Positions 31,577 to 40,078 are shown, counted from the first letter of the stretch. The stretch: DNA of 64,000 bases from CAIMUS01 sp963708455 (GCA_963708455.1 CAVPSQ010000004.1:1364001-1428000), one strand, 5' to 3'. Numbers and translations are program-made. Notes: generated by a model from the sequence alone, not told the origin.

Positions 31577-33229
31577 ATGTCACTGAAGCCGAGGTGTTTT
31601 GATCTGATTCCCGAGGAGACGGTACGGGCCGCTCAGGCGGCGTTTCCCAAGGGCAACGTGTACTTACGGATGCGCGATGAATTCGGCATGCTTTATGCCG
31701 ACGAGACCTTTGCGGAGTTATTCTCCACCCGGGGCCAGCCGGCGGAGGCGCCGGGGTGTCTGGCGCTGGTGATGGTGATGCAATTTGCTGAGGGCTTGTC
31801 CGATCGGCAGGCGGCCGACGCAGTTCGAGCGCGGATTGACTGGAAGTATGCATTGGGGTTGGAACTCACGGACGCGGGCTTTGAGGCGTCGGTGCTCAGT
31901 GAGTTTCGGGGTCGGTTAGTGGCCGGTGGTGCGGAGGCGGTGCTGTTCGAGACCCTCTTAGAGCGCTGTCGGCAAGCCGGTCTGATCAAGGCACGCACGC
32001 GACAACGCACGGACTCGACCCACGTGCTGGCGGCGATTCAGATGCTAAATCGACTGGAATGTGTGGGCGAGACCCTGCGTCATGCGCTCAATGTGCTGGC
32101 GGTAGTCGAGCCGGACTGGTTACCAGCTCACGTGCCACCGCTGTGGTTTGAGTGCTACGGCCAGCGTTTTGCCGACTATCGACTGCCCGCTGAGCGCACC
32201 GAGCGCTATGCCTTGGCGGAGACCATCGGTACCGATGGCTTTGCCCTGCTGGACAGGATCTACGCGGCGACGGCGCCGCGGTGGTTGCGCGAAGTGCCCG
32301 CCGTGGAGGTGTTGCGCCAAGTCTGGGTCCAACAGTTCTACGGCCCCGACGAGGGGGTGCGCTGGCGCGCGGCGTCAGATCTGCCCCCGTCGGCCGGGTT
32401 GATCTGTTCGCCCTATGATGCCGAAGCACGCTACGCCAAGAAGCGCAGCGTGGTCTGGGTCGGTTATAAAGTGCATCTCACCGAAACGTGCGACGAGGAC
32501 ACGGTGCACCTGATCACCGATGTCCAGACTACCCCGGCCACCCGGGCCGACAGCGACTGGTTGCCCACGATTCAGGCCGACCTGGCCGCCCGCCAACTGC
32601 TCCCAGCCGAACAGATCGTAGATGCCGGTTACGTGACCGCCGAGCACTTGGTCACGAGCCAACAGACCCATCAGATCAACCTCTTAGGACCGGTAATGCC
32701 AGACACCAGTGGGCAGGCTCAGGCCCCCGACAGGTTCGACGTGGCCACGTTCGTGATCGATTGGGAGGCCCAGACGGCGACCTGCCCGCAAGGCCAGGTC
32801 AGCCGTCAATGGCAGCCCAGCCAGAGTCAGGATGGCCAGCCGGTGATCCGCATTCAGTTTGCGCGTACCGATTGTCAGGCCTGTCCGGTACGCCCCCAGT
32901 GTACCCAGTCGCCTCACCAAGGGCGCCGTCTGACGGTTCGCCCCCGCGACCAGCACGAAGCGCTTCAGGCCGCCCGGCAGCGACAAACCACTGAGCCCTT
33001 CAAAGACGCTTATACGGCTCGGGCCGGTGTGGAGGGGACCCTCTCGCAAGGCGTCCGGACCTGTGATCTGCGCCGTTCGCGATATATCGGCTTGGCCAAA
33101 ACGCGGTTGCACCATCTTTTGGCCGCCACCGCCATCAACCTGCTGCGAATCGGCGCTTGGTTAGCCGGACGGCCGCGTGCCAAGACTCGGCGATCGGCCT
33201 TCGCCGCCCTGGCTCCGGTGCTCTCGTAA
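31577..33229 (+). CDS. IS1182-family transposase
   Basis: 550 residues, intact. The N-terminal domain has EFGMLYADETFAELFSTRGQPAE; the DDE core includes RQRTDSTHVLAAIQMLNRLE, VHLTETCDEDTVHLITDVQT and VDAGYVTAEHL. It has a zinc-finger-like CQACPVRPQCTQSP insertion and the C-terminal EGTLSQGVRTCDLRRSRYIG with the final Glu, all typical of IS1182. A strong GAGGAGGAA ribosome site precedes the ATG. Element ends are uncertain. Confidence 0.88.
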   Translation: MSLKPRCFDLIPEETVRAAQAAFPKGNVYLRMRDEFGMLYADETFAELFSTRGQPAEAPGCLALVMVMQFAEGLSDRQAADAVRARIDWKYALGLELTDAGFEASVLSEFRGRLVAGGAEAVLFETLLERCRQAGLIKARTRQRTDSTHVLAAIQMLNRLECVGETLRHALNVLAVVEPDWLPAHVPPLWFECYGQRFADYRLPAERTERYALAETIGTDGFALLDRIYAATAPRWLREVPAVEVLRQVWVQQFYGPDEGVRWRAASDLPPSAGLICSPYDAEARYAKKRSVVWVGYKVHLTETCDEDTVHLITDVQTTPATRADSDWLPTIQADLAARQLLPAEQIVDAGYVTAEHLVTSQQTHQINLLGPVMPDTSGQAQAPDRFDVATFVIDWEAQTATCPQGQVSRQWQPSQSQDGQPVIRIQFARTDCQACPVRPQCTQSPHQGRRLTVRPRDQHEALQAARQRQTTEPFKDAYTARAGVEGTLSQGVRTCDLRRSRYIGLAKTRLHHLLAATAINLLRIGAWLAGRPRAKTRRSAFAALAPVLS

Positions 33230-33748
33230 CGACTACCCCCCTTCGGAGAATTCGCCAGCAGTATCTTGAAAAGGAGGGGAAAAAATCCGATACCTCCCAC
33301 TGTTAGCGCAAGCCGGAGAGAGGCGCTAAGCGGCTACTTCTCAACAGCATTAGCGTTGGGCGTAAGGTGATTTCCTCAAAAGATCATACCCTGTGTCCAG
33401 TCTTTATTCCTCCCCTGCCAAGGGGGGTGCCCGAAGGGCGGGGGGGCAGTCCGCCAGGGTCGAACCACCCCGGCGCTGCGCGCCACCCCTCCTTATCCAA
33501 GGAGTGGAATCCAGACCCACCCATGCCCGACTTTCCGGTATAGCCTTTGCCAGAAATCACCTAACCAGTCGAGCGCTATGTATCGACCCGCAGTGAGACT
33601 GACGCTCGCTCCCTTCGAGGTGACGGTTTAGTCCATTCTTCCCCGCCTGCACCCATCAACGGAGACACGGGGTTTTTCCCCTCCTTGGATAAGGAGGGGT
33701 GGCGCGTAGCGCCGGGGTGGTTCGTCCAGGCTTACGCTATCGCATGGG
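33230..33748. repeat. Gene-free stretch of dispersed repeats between IS1182 and the CRISPR array
   Basis: I see no gene in these 519 bases. They hold an inverted copy of the AAGATACTGCTGGCGAATTC block, the TTTCCTCAAAAGATCATACC block also found at 14152-14176 and (inverted) 25350-25376, two opposite copies of the GCGCCGGGGTGG-type hairpin repeat, and short GC-rich filler. Confidence 0.5.
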
Positions 33749-34057
33749 CGGCAGATCGCCTGAATTGGCGGCTTCCTGCTTAACTTGAGAGAGGCGTACT
33801 ATGACACATGAAGGAGGTTTCAATCGCCTGAATTGGCGGCTTCCTGCTTAACTTAACTGGCGCGGCGGTGTGCGTTTCAACCATGTTTCAATCGCCTGAA
33901 TTGGCGGCTTCCTGCTTAACAAGGGGTCTGGGAAAGTGCACTCACCAAGGAGGGTTTCAATCGCCTGAATTGGCGGCTTCCTGCTTAACTAAGGGGGTGG
34001 TGTTGTGAGAAGATTTACAGCGTTTCAATCGCCTGAATTGGCGGCTTCCTGCTTAAC
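33749..34057 (-). CRISPR. Five-repeat CRISPR array of the RT-Cas1 module
   Basis: 36-bp repeats at 33749, 33817, 33885, 33954 and 34022 separated by spacers of 32, 32, 33 and 32 bp. On the plus strand the repeat begins GTTTCAATCGCCTG and ends GCTTCCTGCTTAAC. Read on the minus strand it ends in ATTGAAAC, the 5' handle typical of type III-like crRNAs, so I infer leftward transcription. The leftmost repeat has its outer seven bases degenerate, as expected for the leader-distal end. An internal CGCC/GGCG stem is possible. The array points away from the rightward adaptation genes. Confidence 0.92.
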
Positions 34058-34433
34058 CTACCTGTGGATAACTTTTTCTACCAAAATCATTGGCTTGGAT
34101 GATTTTTTCGCCGCACCAAAGTAGCGCAAAAAAGTTAACCTTTTCCATATCAAACAGTCGGATAGCAGCAGGATGGTGACACGCCAGCCATTCAAAACGC
34201 TTATCGACATTTTGTCAAGCCACTTCTTCTCGGCAAAAACACCGCTACATCCAGGACGGCGGCGAACGTAACGATTTTTACCTTCAAAGTGAAATTTCTC
34301 ACTGCTGAAGCCTCACCGCAGCCTGCTTAAAAAATTTAACCCATTCTAAGAAAAGGAAAAAATCAACCGGACCGGACTGGCAAGGAAATTGCCATATACC
34401 CTGGCGTTCATCCAACCCTTGCGGAGAATCGTC
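34058..34433 (-). promoter_or_regulatory. Leader region between the small array and the adaptation genes
   Basis: 376 gene-free bases, clearly more AT-rich than the flanks near the array (TTTTTTCGCCGC, CAAAAAAGTTAACC, TTTTTCTACC). Given the inferred leftward transcription, this is the leader with the array promoter, and it should also hold the divergent promoter of the rightward operon. I see no open frame here. Boundaries of individual sites cannot be read. Confidence 0.6.
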
Positions 34434-34769
34434 ATGAGCTACAAACAACCACCCTGGGATAACCTGCCGGTTCCCTATACCCCCCGTCATCACACGACAC
34501 CACGTCCGGCCACCCGACGCCAGGTCATCGTCATCGAAGAGCCGATCACACTACCGGAATTCATGAAGCGTCTCTCGCTCCTGTGCCGGCGTCATCCTCT
34601 ACCGCTGCCACTGCGGTTTCTGGATGAAACTCTCTCCACTGAAGGTCTGCCCGTGGCCATCTATGGCTGCAGCCATCCCCGCTGCCGCCATCGCGAAGGG
34701 TGGGCGGAGGACCCGGCCAGCGGCCATCCCCGCAAAATCTGGGAAGGCGAAGCCCAGCCAAGTCGTTAA
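34434..34769 (+). CDS. Unknown 111-residue protein, first gene of the RT-CRISPR operon
   Basis: The ATG at 34434 follows GGAGA by six bases. The N-terminal third is Pro/His-rich (PWDNLPVPYTPRHHTTPRPA), followed by VIVIEEPITLPEFMKRLSLLCRRHPLPLPL and then CSHPRCRHREGW, a Cys/His cluster that could bind a metal. I recognise no family. It lies 29 bp before the vWA gene in the same direction, so it is likely part of the adaptation operon. Confidence 0.6.
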   Translation: MSYKQPPWDNLPVPYTPRHHTTPRPATRRQVIVIEEPITLPEFMKRLSLLCRRHPLPLPLRFLDETLSTEGLPVAIYGCSHPRCRHREGWAEDPASGHPRKIWEGEAQPSR

Positions 34770-34798
34770 TTCAACCTCTTAACTTTATGGAGAAATCC

Positions 34799-35563
34799 AT
34801 GAGCAAACTCTTCACTCTATTCACCGGCTGGCTCAACGGTAGCGCCGTTCAACCGGAGCCTGCACCCGCTTCCAATCGTCCGGCGACCGGCACCGCCCTG
34901 ACGCCGCGCCCCTATTCTCCGGTTCGGTCTCAGCCGACTGCACTGCCACGACAGCCACAACCGGTCTGCGAACCGTGGACCGTTTACGGCCCGGATCGTA
35001 TCGGACTCATCGGCTTCCATGACCACGGCTTCGTCATCGCCCGCCCGGCCACCCCCTTCGCGCCCTGGCTGGTGGAGCGCAGCCAGAGCCTGCATACCCG
35101 TCTGGGCGGCATGACCAACATGACCGACGGCCTGCGCCAGGCCCTGGCGCTCGCCGCCATCGCCCCACCGGGAGTCTTCCGCAAAATCTGGCTGCTATCG
35201 GACGGCGAACCGAATGTGGAAACCGAATCCCTGTTCGCCACCGTGTACGCCTGCCGCGAGGCCAGTATCAAGATCAACACCATTGGGTTTGGCGATGACT
35301 ATAACCGCCTGCTGCTGGAGCAGATCGCCGTCGGTTCCTGGCATGGCCGATTCCTCCCCGTCCACAACCTGCGCGAACTCAGCCAGGCGCTGGCCGGCAG
35401 CGACCAGCAGACGCCGCCACGCCACCACCGCAGCGAGGCCACCATCCTGGCCATCGATTGCAGTTACAGCATGCAGGAAGCAATGGAAGGCCGCTCCAAA
35501 ATCGAGATCGTCGAGGAAGCCATCCTGCATCTGCTGCATTTCAAGCAGCGGCTGTTTGCCTGA
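34799..35563 (+). CDS. Circularly permuted von Willebrand factor A (vWA) domain protein
   Basis: 254 residues, ATG at 34799 after GGAGA. After a Pro-rich N-terminus the vWA elements come in the order 2-3-4-5-1: IGLIGFHDHGFVI (67-80), the MIDAS threonine segment GGMTNMTDGLRQAL (T106), the strand WLLSDGEPN (D135), INTIGFG (159-165), and only at the end ILAIDCSYSM (D220-x-S222-x-S224) with its helix KIEIVEEAILHLLHFKQ. In ordinary vWA domains the DxSxS strand comes first and leads straight into the strand found here at residue 67. All metal-site residues are kept, so the fold should bind Mg2+ or Mn2+ and a protein partner. It sits between an unknown gene and the RT in the CRISPR adaptation operon. 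Confidence 0.82.
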   Translation: MSKLFTLFTGWLNGSAVQPEPAPASNRPATGTALTPRPYSPVRSQPTALPRQPQPVCEPWTVYGPDRIGLIGFHDHGFVIARPATPFAPWLVERSQSLHTRLGGMTNMTDGLRQALALAAIAPPGVFRKIWLLSDGEPNVETESLFATVYACREASIKINTIGFGDDYNRLLLEQIAVGSWHGRFLPVHNLRELSQALAGSDQQTPPRHHRSEATILAIDCSYSMQEAMEGRSKIEIVEEAILHLLHFKQRLFA

Positions 35564-35615
35564 TATTGCCACCCGCGCCAGACTCAAAAACCACACTTAA
35601 GGAAGCACATGCCAT

Positions 35616-36490
35616 GTGGAGCCTGTTCAACTGTTCCGCCGGCCTGGCAAAGTCCTGCGACAAGCCGCCTCACCGGCCGTCCTCAATCACGCTTGGCGGC
35701 TGTTGCGCAAGGATCCCGGCTGCTGGGTGCGCGGTCTGCCAGTGGACGACATGCAACGCAACCTGATCCACCACGTCGGCGAGTTGTCACGGGAACTGCT
35801 GTCCGGCCGCTATCGCCCGCAACCCATGCGCTGCTATGAAATTCCCAAGGCCGACGGCGGCAAGCGCTTGATCTGCGCGCCGGCGGTGCGCGATAAGCTG
35901 GCCCAGCGGGCGGTGCTGACCGTGCTGGAACCGTTAGGCGAGGCCATTTTCCATCCCGCCAGCTTCGGCTATCGTCCCCAGTGCACCCGCGAAATGGCCC
36001 TGGCCCGACTGCGCGAAGGGGTGCGGCGCGGCTGGGCGTGGATCGGCGACGCCGACATCCGCGCCTGCTTCGATACCATTCCGAATCGGGGCGTACTGAA
36101 GGAACTCAAGCGGCTGTGCCCGGAACGGGCCTTGCTCAGGCTGGTCCGGCTGTGGCTGGACAGCCTGCCGGACCGCTTCCGCCCGGCGGTTCCGGCCGCG
36201 GTCTGCCACAGGGCATGGTCCTGTCACCTTTTTTGTGTAACCTCTATCTCCACCGACTGGACTGTGCCCTGGAGCGTAAAGGCATTCCCTTCGTGCGCTT
36301 TGCCGACGATTTCGTGCTGCTGGGCCAAACCGAGCAGGAAGCCCGGCGCGCCCTGAGTTTCGCCGGCAAACAACTGCACAAACTGGGGCTGGAACTGCAC
36401 CCGGACAAAACCCGGGTGATCCGCGCTAATCCCCGCCATAACTTTCTCGGCCTGCGCCTGCCCGACAGTAAGGAGCGCTTTCAGCCATGA
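35616..36490 (+). CDS. CRISPR-associated reverse transcriptase, group II intron-like, frameshifted
   Basis: The RT motifs are in order: YEIPKADGGKRLICAPAVRDKLAQRA, the catalytic Asp in DADIRACFDTI, LPQGMVLSPFLCNLYLHRL, the catalytic FADDFVLLG, LELHPDKTRV and HNFLGLRL. The frame changes between about 36175 and 36195, just before LPQG; both halves are conserved, so an indel error is likely. At about 290 residues it has fingers and palm but little thumb and no maturase or endonuclease domain. The motif QGxxxSP fits group II/CRISPR RTs rather than DGR RTs. GTG at 35616 is the first start; an ATG at 35614 lies in another frame. Its stop overlaps the Cas2 start (ATGA). Confidence 0.85.
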
Positions 36491-37167
36491 ACCACCCGGC
36501 TTTCGATTTCACCGCCGCCGCCAATCCGCCACCCCGCTCCCGCCGGGCCCCCTATCTGTTCGCCTACAATATCGGCGACGACCGCCGCGCCCGCCAGGTG
36601 CGGCGCTGTCTGCAACGCTGGCGGGTGGACGGGCAACTGTCGGTGCATGAAACCGAGCTGTTGCCCTATCAGGCCCGCGAACTGGCGGCAGAACTGCTGG
36701 ATTACCTGGACCCCGAAGACGATTACCTGCTGGTCGGTCGCCTAAGTCTACGTGGCACCAATCCGCTGTATATCCTGTCACGGTCGCCGCGCGCCCTGGC
36801 CCTGGCTGGTCGCCGACCCCTGGGACGGGCACCGCACGATCTGGCGGACGGCTGGTATCTGCTGGCCTATGACATCGTCGATCCGCCCCGGCTGCAGCGC
36901 ATCCAGCGAATGACTGCCAAGCGCTGTATCGCCTTGCAGCGGTCGGTGTATCTCTATCAGGGACGGAGCCGACCCCTGCAGCGTCTGCTCGATAAACTGC
37001 TACGCGAGATCAAATCGGGCCAGGATGACCTGCGGCTGTACCGCATCAATGGTCCCGGTGACCTGTGGTTTCCCAGCGGCCCGCTGCCGCCACTGCCAGG
37101 ATTGCAGCAACCCGGCGGCAAACCGTCTCTGCTGCAACGCCTGCTGGCCTGGCTAGGGAGGGACTGA
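36487..37167 (+). CDS. cas2: Tandem Cas2-Cas2 fusion protein
   Basis: 226 residues holding two Cas2 ferredoxin-like domains. Domain 1 (about 22-88): PYLFAYNIGDDRRARQVRRC and SVHETELLPYQARELAAELL. Domain 2 (about 123-188): WYLLAYDIVDPPRLQRIQRM, SVYLYQGRSRPLQRLLDKLL and DDLRLYRI. The first strand has Asp129 in the second domain but Asn28 in the first, so only one of the two canonical acidic sites is kept. Normal Cas2 is about 90-100 residues and works as a homodimer bridging two Cas1 dimers; this protein would be a covalent pseudo-dimer. It overlaps the RT by 4 bp and Cas1 by TGATG. Confidence 0.87.
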   Translation: MNHPAFDFTAAANPPPRSRRAPYLFAYNIGDDRRARQVRRCLQRWRVDGQLSVHETELLPYQARELAAELLDYLDPEDDYLLVGRLSLRGTNPLYILSRSPRALALAGRRPLGRAPHDLADGWYLLAYDIVDPPRLQRIQRMTAKRCIALQRSVYLYQGRSRPLQRLLDKLLREIKSGQDDLRLYRINGPGDLWFPSGPLPPLPGLQQPGGKPSLLQRLLAWLGRD

Positions 37168-38087
37168 TGAGCGGCATGACCCTGATTATCGATCGGCGCG
37201 GCGCCGGCCTGAGCCTGAGCGACAGCGGCATTCTCCGGGTGCAATACGGCGAGGAAACCCACCGGGTGGGGTTACAGGCGCTGCAACAACTGCTGCTGGT
37301 TGGCGAGGTGGAACTGTCCACACGGGTGCTGCGCGCCTGCCTGGAAGCGGGCGTCAGCGTGGCACTGATGCCGCGTCGGGGCCGAGGCGAAACTGTGCAC
37401 CTGTTTCCACCGGGTCCGACTCCCTTCGCTTTGCGCCATGCCCAGCACCTGCACTATCATCATCCGGCCAGTCGGCTGCGGCTGGCGCGGTTGTGGGTGA
37501 TCGCCAAGCTGCGGCAGCAGCAGCTCTGGCTGGATGCCCATGGACTGGACGGCGCCAGTCTGGAACGCTTCGTGACGGCGGCCCAGACCGCGCCGGATCA
37601 TGCCGCTCTCATGGGTGAGGAAGGAGCCGGCAGCGCCCGCTATTTCGAGCAGTGGGGACCGTTATGGCAGGCTCCCTGGAAATTCGTGCATCGCAGCCGG
37701 CGACCGCCACGCGATCCCGTCAATGCCCTGCTGTCGCTTTCCTACACCCTGGCCCTGCACAGCATTGGCCGGCAGGCCACCCGGCGCGGTCTGGAAGCGG
37801 GCATCGGCTTTCTGCATACCCCGCTGCGGGGTCGGCCAGCGCTGGCGCTGGATCTGCTGGAGCCGCTCCGTCCCTGGGTGGACCAGTGGGTATGGCAATG
37901 GCTGCACGGCGACGGCAATACCCTCACTCCGGACGCTTTCGACTGCAATCCGGCCGAGGGCTGCCGCCTGAACCGGGATGGCAGAGCGCTGTATTTTGCC
38001 GCCTGGTTCCGGGCCGAGCAGGCTTGGCTACAGGCGCCGTTGCGCAGCGCCCTGGCGCTGTTGCTCAAGGCCTTGCGGCAGCCTTAG
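37167..38087 (+). CDS. cas1: Cas1 integrase, full length
   Basis: 306 residues. The catalytic triad is in place: E152 in GEEGAGSARYF, H217 in GFLHTP and D229 in LALDLLEPLRP. The N-terminal beta domain starts MTLIIDRRGAGLSLSDSGIL. Cas1 integrates new spacers at the leader end of the array. The ATG overlaps the Cas2 TGA, so the two are made together. With the RT upstream, the module may acquire spacers from RNA, as shown for RT-Cas1 systems elsewhere. Unlike many such systems, RT and Cas1 are separate proteins here. Confidence 0.92.
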   Translation: MSGMTLIIDRRGAGLSLSDSGILRVQYGEETHRVGLQALQQLLLVGEVELSTRVLRACLEAGVSVALMPRRGRGETVHLFPPGPTPFALRHAQHLHYHHPASRLRLARLWVIAKLRQQQLWLDAHGLDGASLERFVTAAQTAPDHAALMGEEGAGSARYFEQWGPLWQAPWKFVHRSRRPPRDPVNALLSLSYTLALHSIGRQATRRGLEAGIGFLHTPLRGRPALALDLLEPLRPWVDQWVWQWLHGDGNTLTPDAFDCNPAEGCRLNRDGRALYFAAWFRAEQAWLQAPLRSALALLLKALRQP

Positions 38088-39616
38088 AGGCTGTACAAAA
38101 ACTAAAGCTATGATGATATTAATAAATTTTTCAAAAAATGCGTCCCCTCCCCCCTTGTGGGGGAGGTGTATGGACCGGAGAGATAGGTAACAGGTGTTCG
38201 GAGACATCGGTAACACCTGTTCGGAGACATAGGTAACACTGAAAAACTATCATGAGATGATGTGTATTGACTTCATGCCGGTGTCCTAAGATCAATCCGA
38301 GTGACCTTATGGTGACAGAAGTAGATATCAAACTGGCCCTCGGTGTTAACGGGCCGCAATGCCACCGGGTAACCTTGCAAGGCGCTACTGACGGTAAACA
38401 ACCGCCCTTGGAAGTGCACCACCCCTTTGTTTTGCACCCTGCGGACCCGATCATCCGGACCGTACTCAATTGGCGGCAGGGTTTCAGGAAAGGAACAGGG
38501 ACTGGGTTGATAGCGGCTGATCGGGACAGCCATGTCCAGAGCCTGATGGGGGCGCTCCCGGTTGTACACCTCCCGCCACCGATCAAAGGCCCCTTGACAC
38601 ACCGACAACGACGCAAAGTACTGGTCACGCAACACCTCTGCCTTGAGGGTACGATGAAACCGCTCATCCTTTCCCTGGGTCTGCGGATGATAGGGATGAC
38701 TATGACTGATGCGAACCCCCAAGCGGATCAGCCACAGGACCAGGGCCGACAGGGTTTGCTGGCCCTCGCCCCCCCAGGGTGGGCCATTATCCATGAGCAT
38801 CCGTTCCGGCAAGCCATAGCGCCGAAAGGTCGCGGTCAGGGCCGCTTGCACCGTGGCGCCCTGTTCGTCCCCACACGCCTGCAGGCAGACCGCGAAGCGG
38901 GAATGGTCATCCAACACCGTCAAGGGATGGCAGCGGCCTTGGGCAATGGCAAAGTGGCCTTTGAAGTCCATCTGCCACAAGCGATTGGGGGCTACCTGTT
39001 CAAAGCGATGCCACGGCTGATGCTTACGCCCGTCTGCTGCACTCAACCGCTGATGGCGCCGCAAAATAGCCGTCATGGTGCTCGCACTGGGCAAGGCCGT
39101 CTGCCCCTGGGCCTGCAGGTAGGCGCGGAGTTTGCGCCCACCCCAGGCGGGATGGGCATCCCGCACCGCTACGATCATCTGCTCGAGCGCCGCCACCGTT
39201 TGACGCGGCGACCGGTATGGCCGGTGGTCACGCTCGACCAACGCTTCCAGACCCCCGGCACGAAACCGCTTCAGCCATTGGTAACCGGTCTTGGTACTGA
39301 TGCCATACCGGTGGCACAAGGTTCTCATCTCGATCTGCGCTTGGTTGGCCAACAGGACAAACTCTTGCCGTACTGCCAGCGACACTCTCTGTTGCGACAT
39401 CAACATTCTCCTCTAGGAAAATGCTGGTCAGCTTAAAAGAATGTTACCGATGTCTCCGAACAGTGTTACCCATCTCTCCGAACAGGTGTTACCGATGTCT
39501 CCGAACACCTTTTACCTATCTCTCCGGTCCATACACCTCCCCCACAAGGGGGGAGGGGACGTATTTTTTGAAAAATTTATTAATACTATCATAGGCTTAT
39601 TTTTTGTACAGCCTCT
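38088..39616. mobile_element. IS481-type element with long inverted flanks
   Basis: About 105 bp just after the cas1 stop (38088-38190) reappear inverted and slightly diverged at 39509-39616, including the blocks AATAAATTTTTCAAAAAAT and GGGGGAGGTGTATGGACCGG. Inside these lie tandem copies of the IS481 terminal sequence TGTTCGGAGACAT..GGTAACA: two on the left (38195, 38218) and three inverted on the right (39442, 39464, 39487). The transposase is in the middle. Confidence 0.75.
38273..39406 (-). CDS. IS481-family transposase
   Basis: 377 residues, intact. The N-terminal helix-turn-helix has LCHRYGISTKTGYQWLKRF. The rve-type DDE core has WQMDFKGHFAIAQGRCHPLTVLDDHSRF, MLMDNGPPW and the Glu in YHPQTQGKDERFHRTLKAEV. 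The motif NRERPHQALDMAVPISRY near the C-terminus is typical of IS481. It separates the CRISPR adaptation operon from the thioesterase gene. Confidence 0.9.
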   Translation of the reverse strand: MLMSQQRVSLAVRQEFVLLANQAQIEMRTLCHRYGISTKTGYQWLKRFRAGGLEALVERDHRPYRSPRQTVAALEQMIVAVRDAHPAWGGRKLRAYLQAQGQTALPSASTMTAILRRHQRLSAADGRKHQPWHRFEQVAPNRLWQMDFKGHFAIAQGRCHPLTVLDDHSRFAVCLQACGDEQGATVQAALTATFRRYGLPERMLMDNGPPWGGEGQQTLSALVLWLIRLGVRISHSHPYHPQTQGKDERFHRTLKAEVLRDQYFASLSVCQGAFDRWREVYNRERPHQALDMAVPISRYQPSPCSFPETLPPIEYGPDDRVRRVQNKGVVHFQGRLFTVSSALQGYPVALRPVNTEGQFDIYFCHHKVTRIDLRTPA

Positions 39617-39643
39617 GTGTTTCACTGACCTGGGAGCAACTTA

Positions 39644-40078
39644 ATGTCCATCTGGCACATTCAGACTACTATCGAAGCAATCAACGCCCGTTGTCAGGGC
39701 ACCTTATGCGAGCAGACCGGCATCGAGTTTGTGGAGATCGGCGACGATTACCTTAAAGCGCGCATGCCGGTGGACCACCGCACCATCCAGCCGGCAGGAA
39801 TTCTGCACGGCGGCGCCTCGGTGGCGCTGGCGGAAACCCTGGGCAGCGTGGCGGCTTTGCTATGCGAAGATCCCAATACCCGCCATTGCGTAGGGCTGGA
39901 GATCAACGCCAACCACGTGCGCTCGGTGCGTTCAGGTTATGTCTACGGCATCGTCAGGCCACTGCACATCGGCGGTACCACGCAGTTATGGGAAATCAAG
40001 ATTACCGACGAAGCCGACCGACTGGTCTGTGTTTCCCGGTTGACTATGGCGGTACTGGCCCGGACTCCACAAGAATAA
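39644..40078 (+). CDS. Hotdog-fold acyl-CoA thioesterase, YdiI/MenI type
   Basis: 144 residues: VDHRTIQPAGILHGGASVALAETLGSVAA contains the catalytic HGGA and Glu of the PaaI/YdiI hotdog family, followed by GLEINANHVRSVRSGYVYG. E. coli YdiI hydrolyses 1,4-dihydroxy-2-naphthoyl-CoA in menaquinone synthesis; related enzymes act on other aryl-CoAs, so the substrate is not certain. A GGGAGCAA ribosome site precedes the ATG. Confidence 0.82.
   Translation: MSIWHIQTTIEAINARCQGTLCEQTGIEFVEIGDDYLKARMPVDHRTIQPAGILHGGASVALAETLGSVAALLCEDPNTRHCVGLEINANHVRSVRSGYVYGIVRPLHIGGTTQLWEIKITDEADRLVCVSRLTMAVLARTPQE

Noticed and set aside
31349..33267. AAGATACTGCTGGCGAATTC inverted copies as terminal repeats of the IS1182 element
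   Set aside because: They lie asymmetrically (about 210 bp upstream and 20 bp downstream of the gene), with other dispersed repeats between, and the block is linked to the general repeat family. They may only mark the insertion site.
35616..36490. The RT as the diversity-generating RT for the variable repeats at 41-44 kb
   Set aside because: Its fourth motif is LPQGMVLSP, as in group II intron and CRISPR RTs, not the SQ-containing form of DGR RTs. It is embedded between vWA, Cas2 and Cas1 genes, and no template repeat lies near it.
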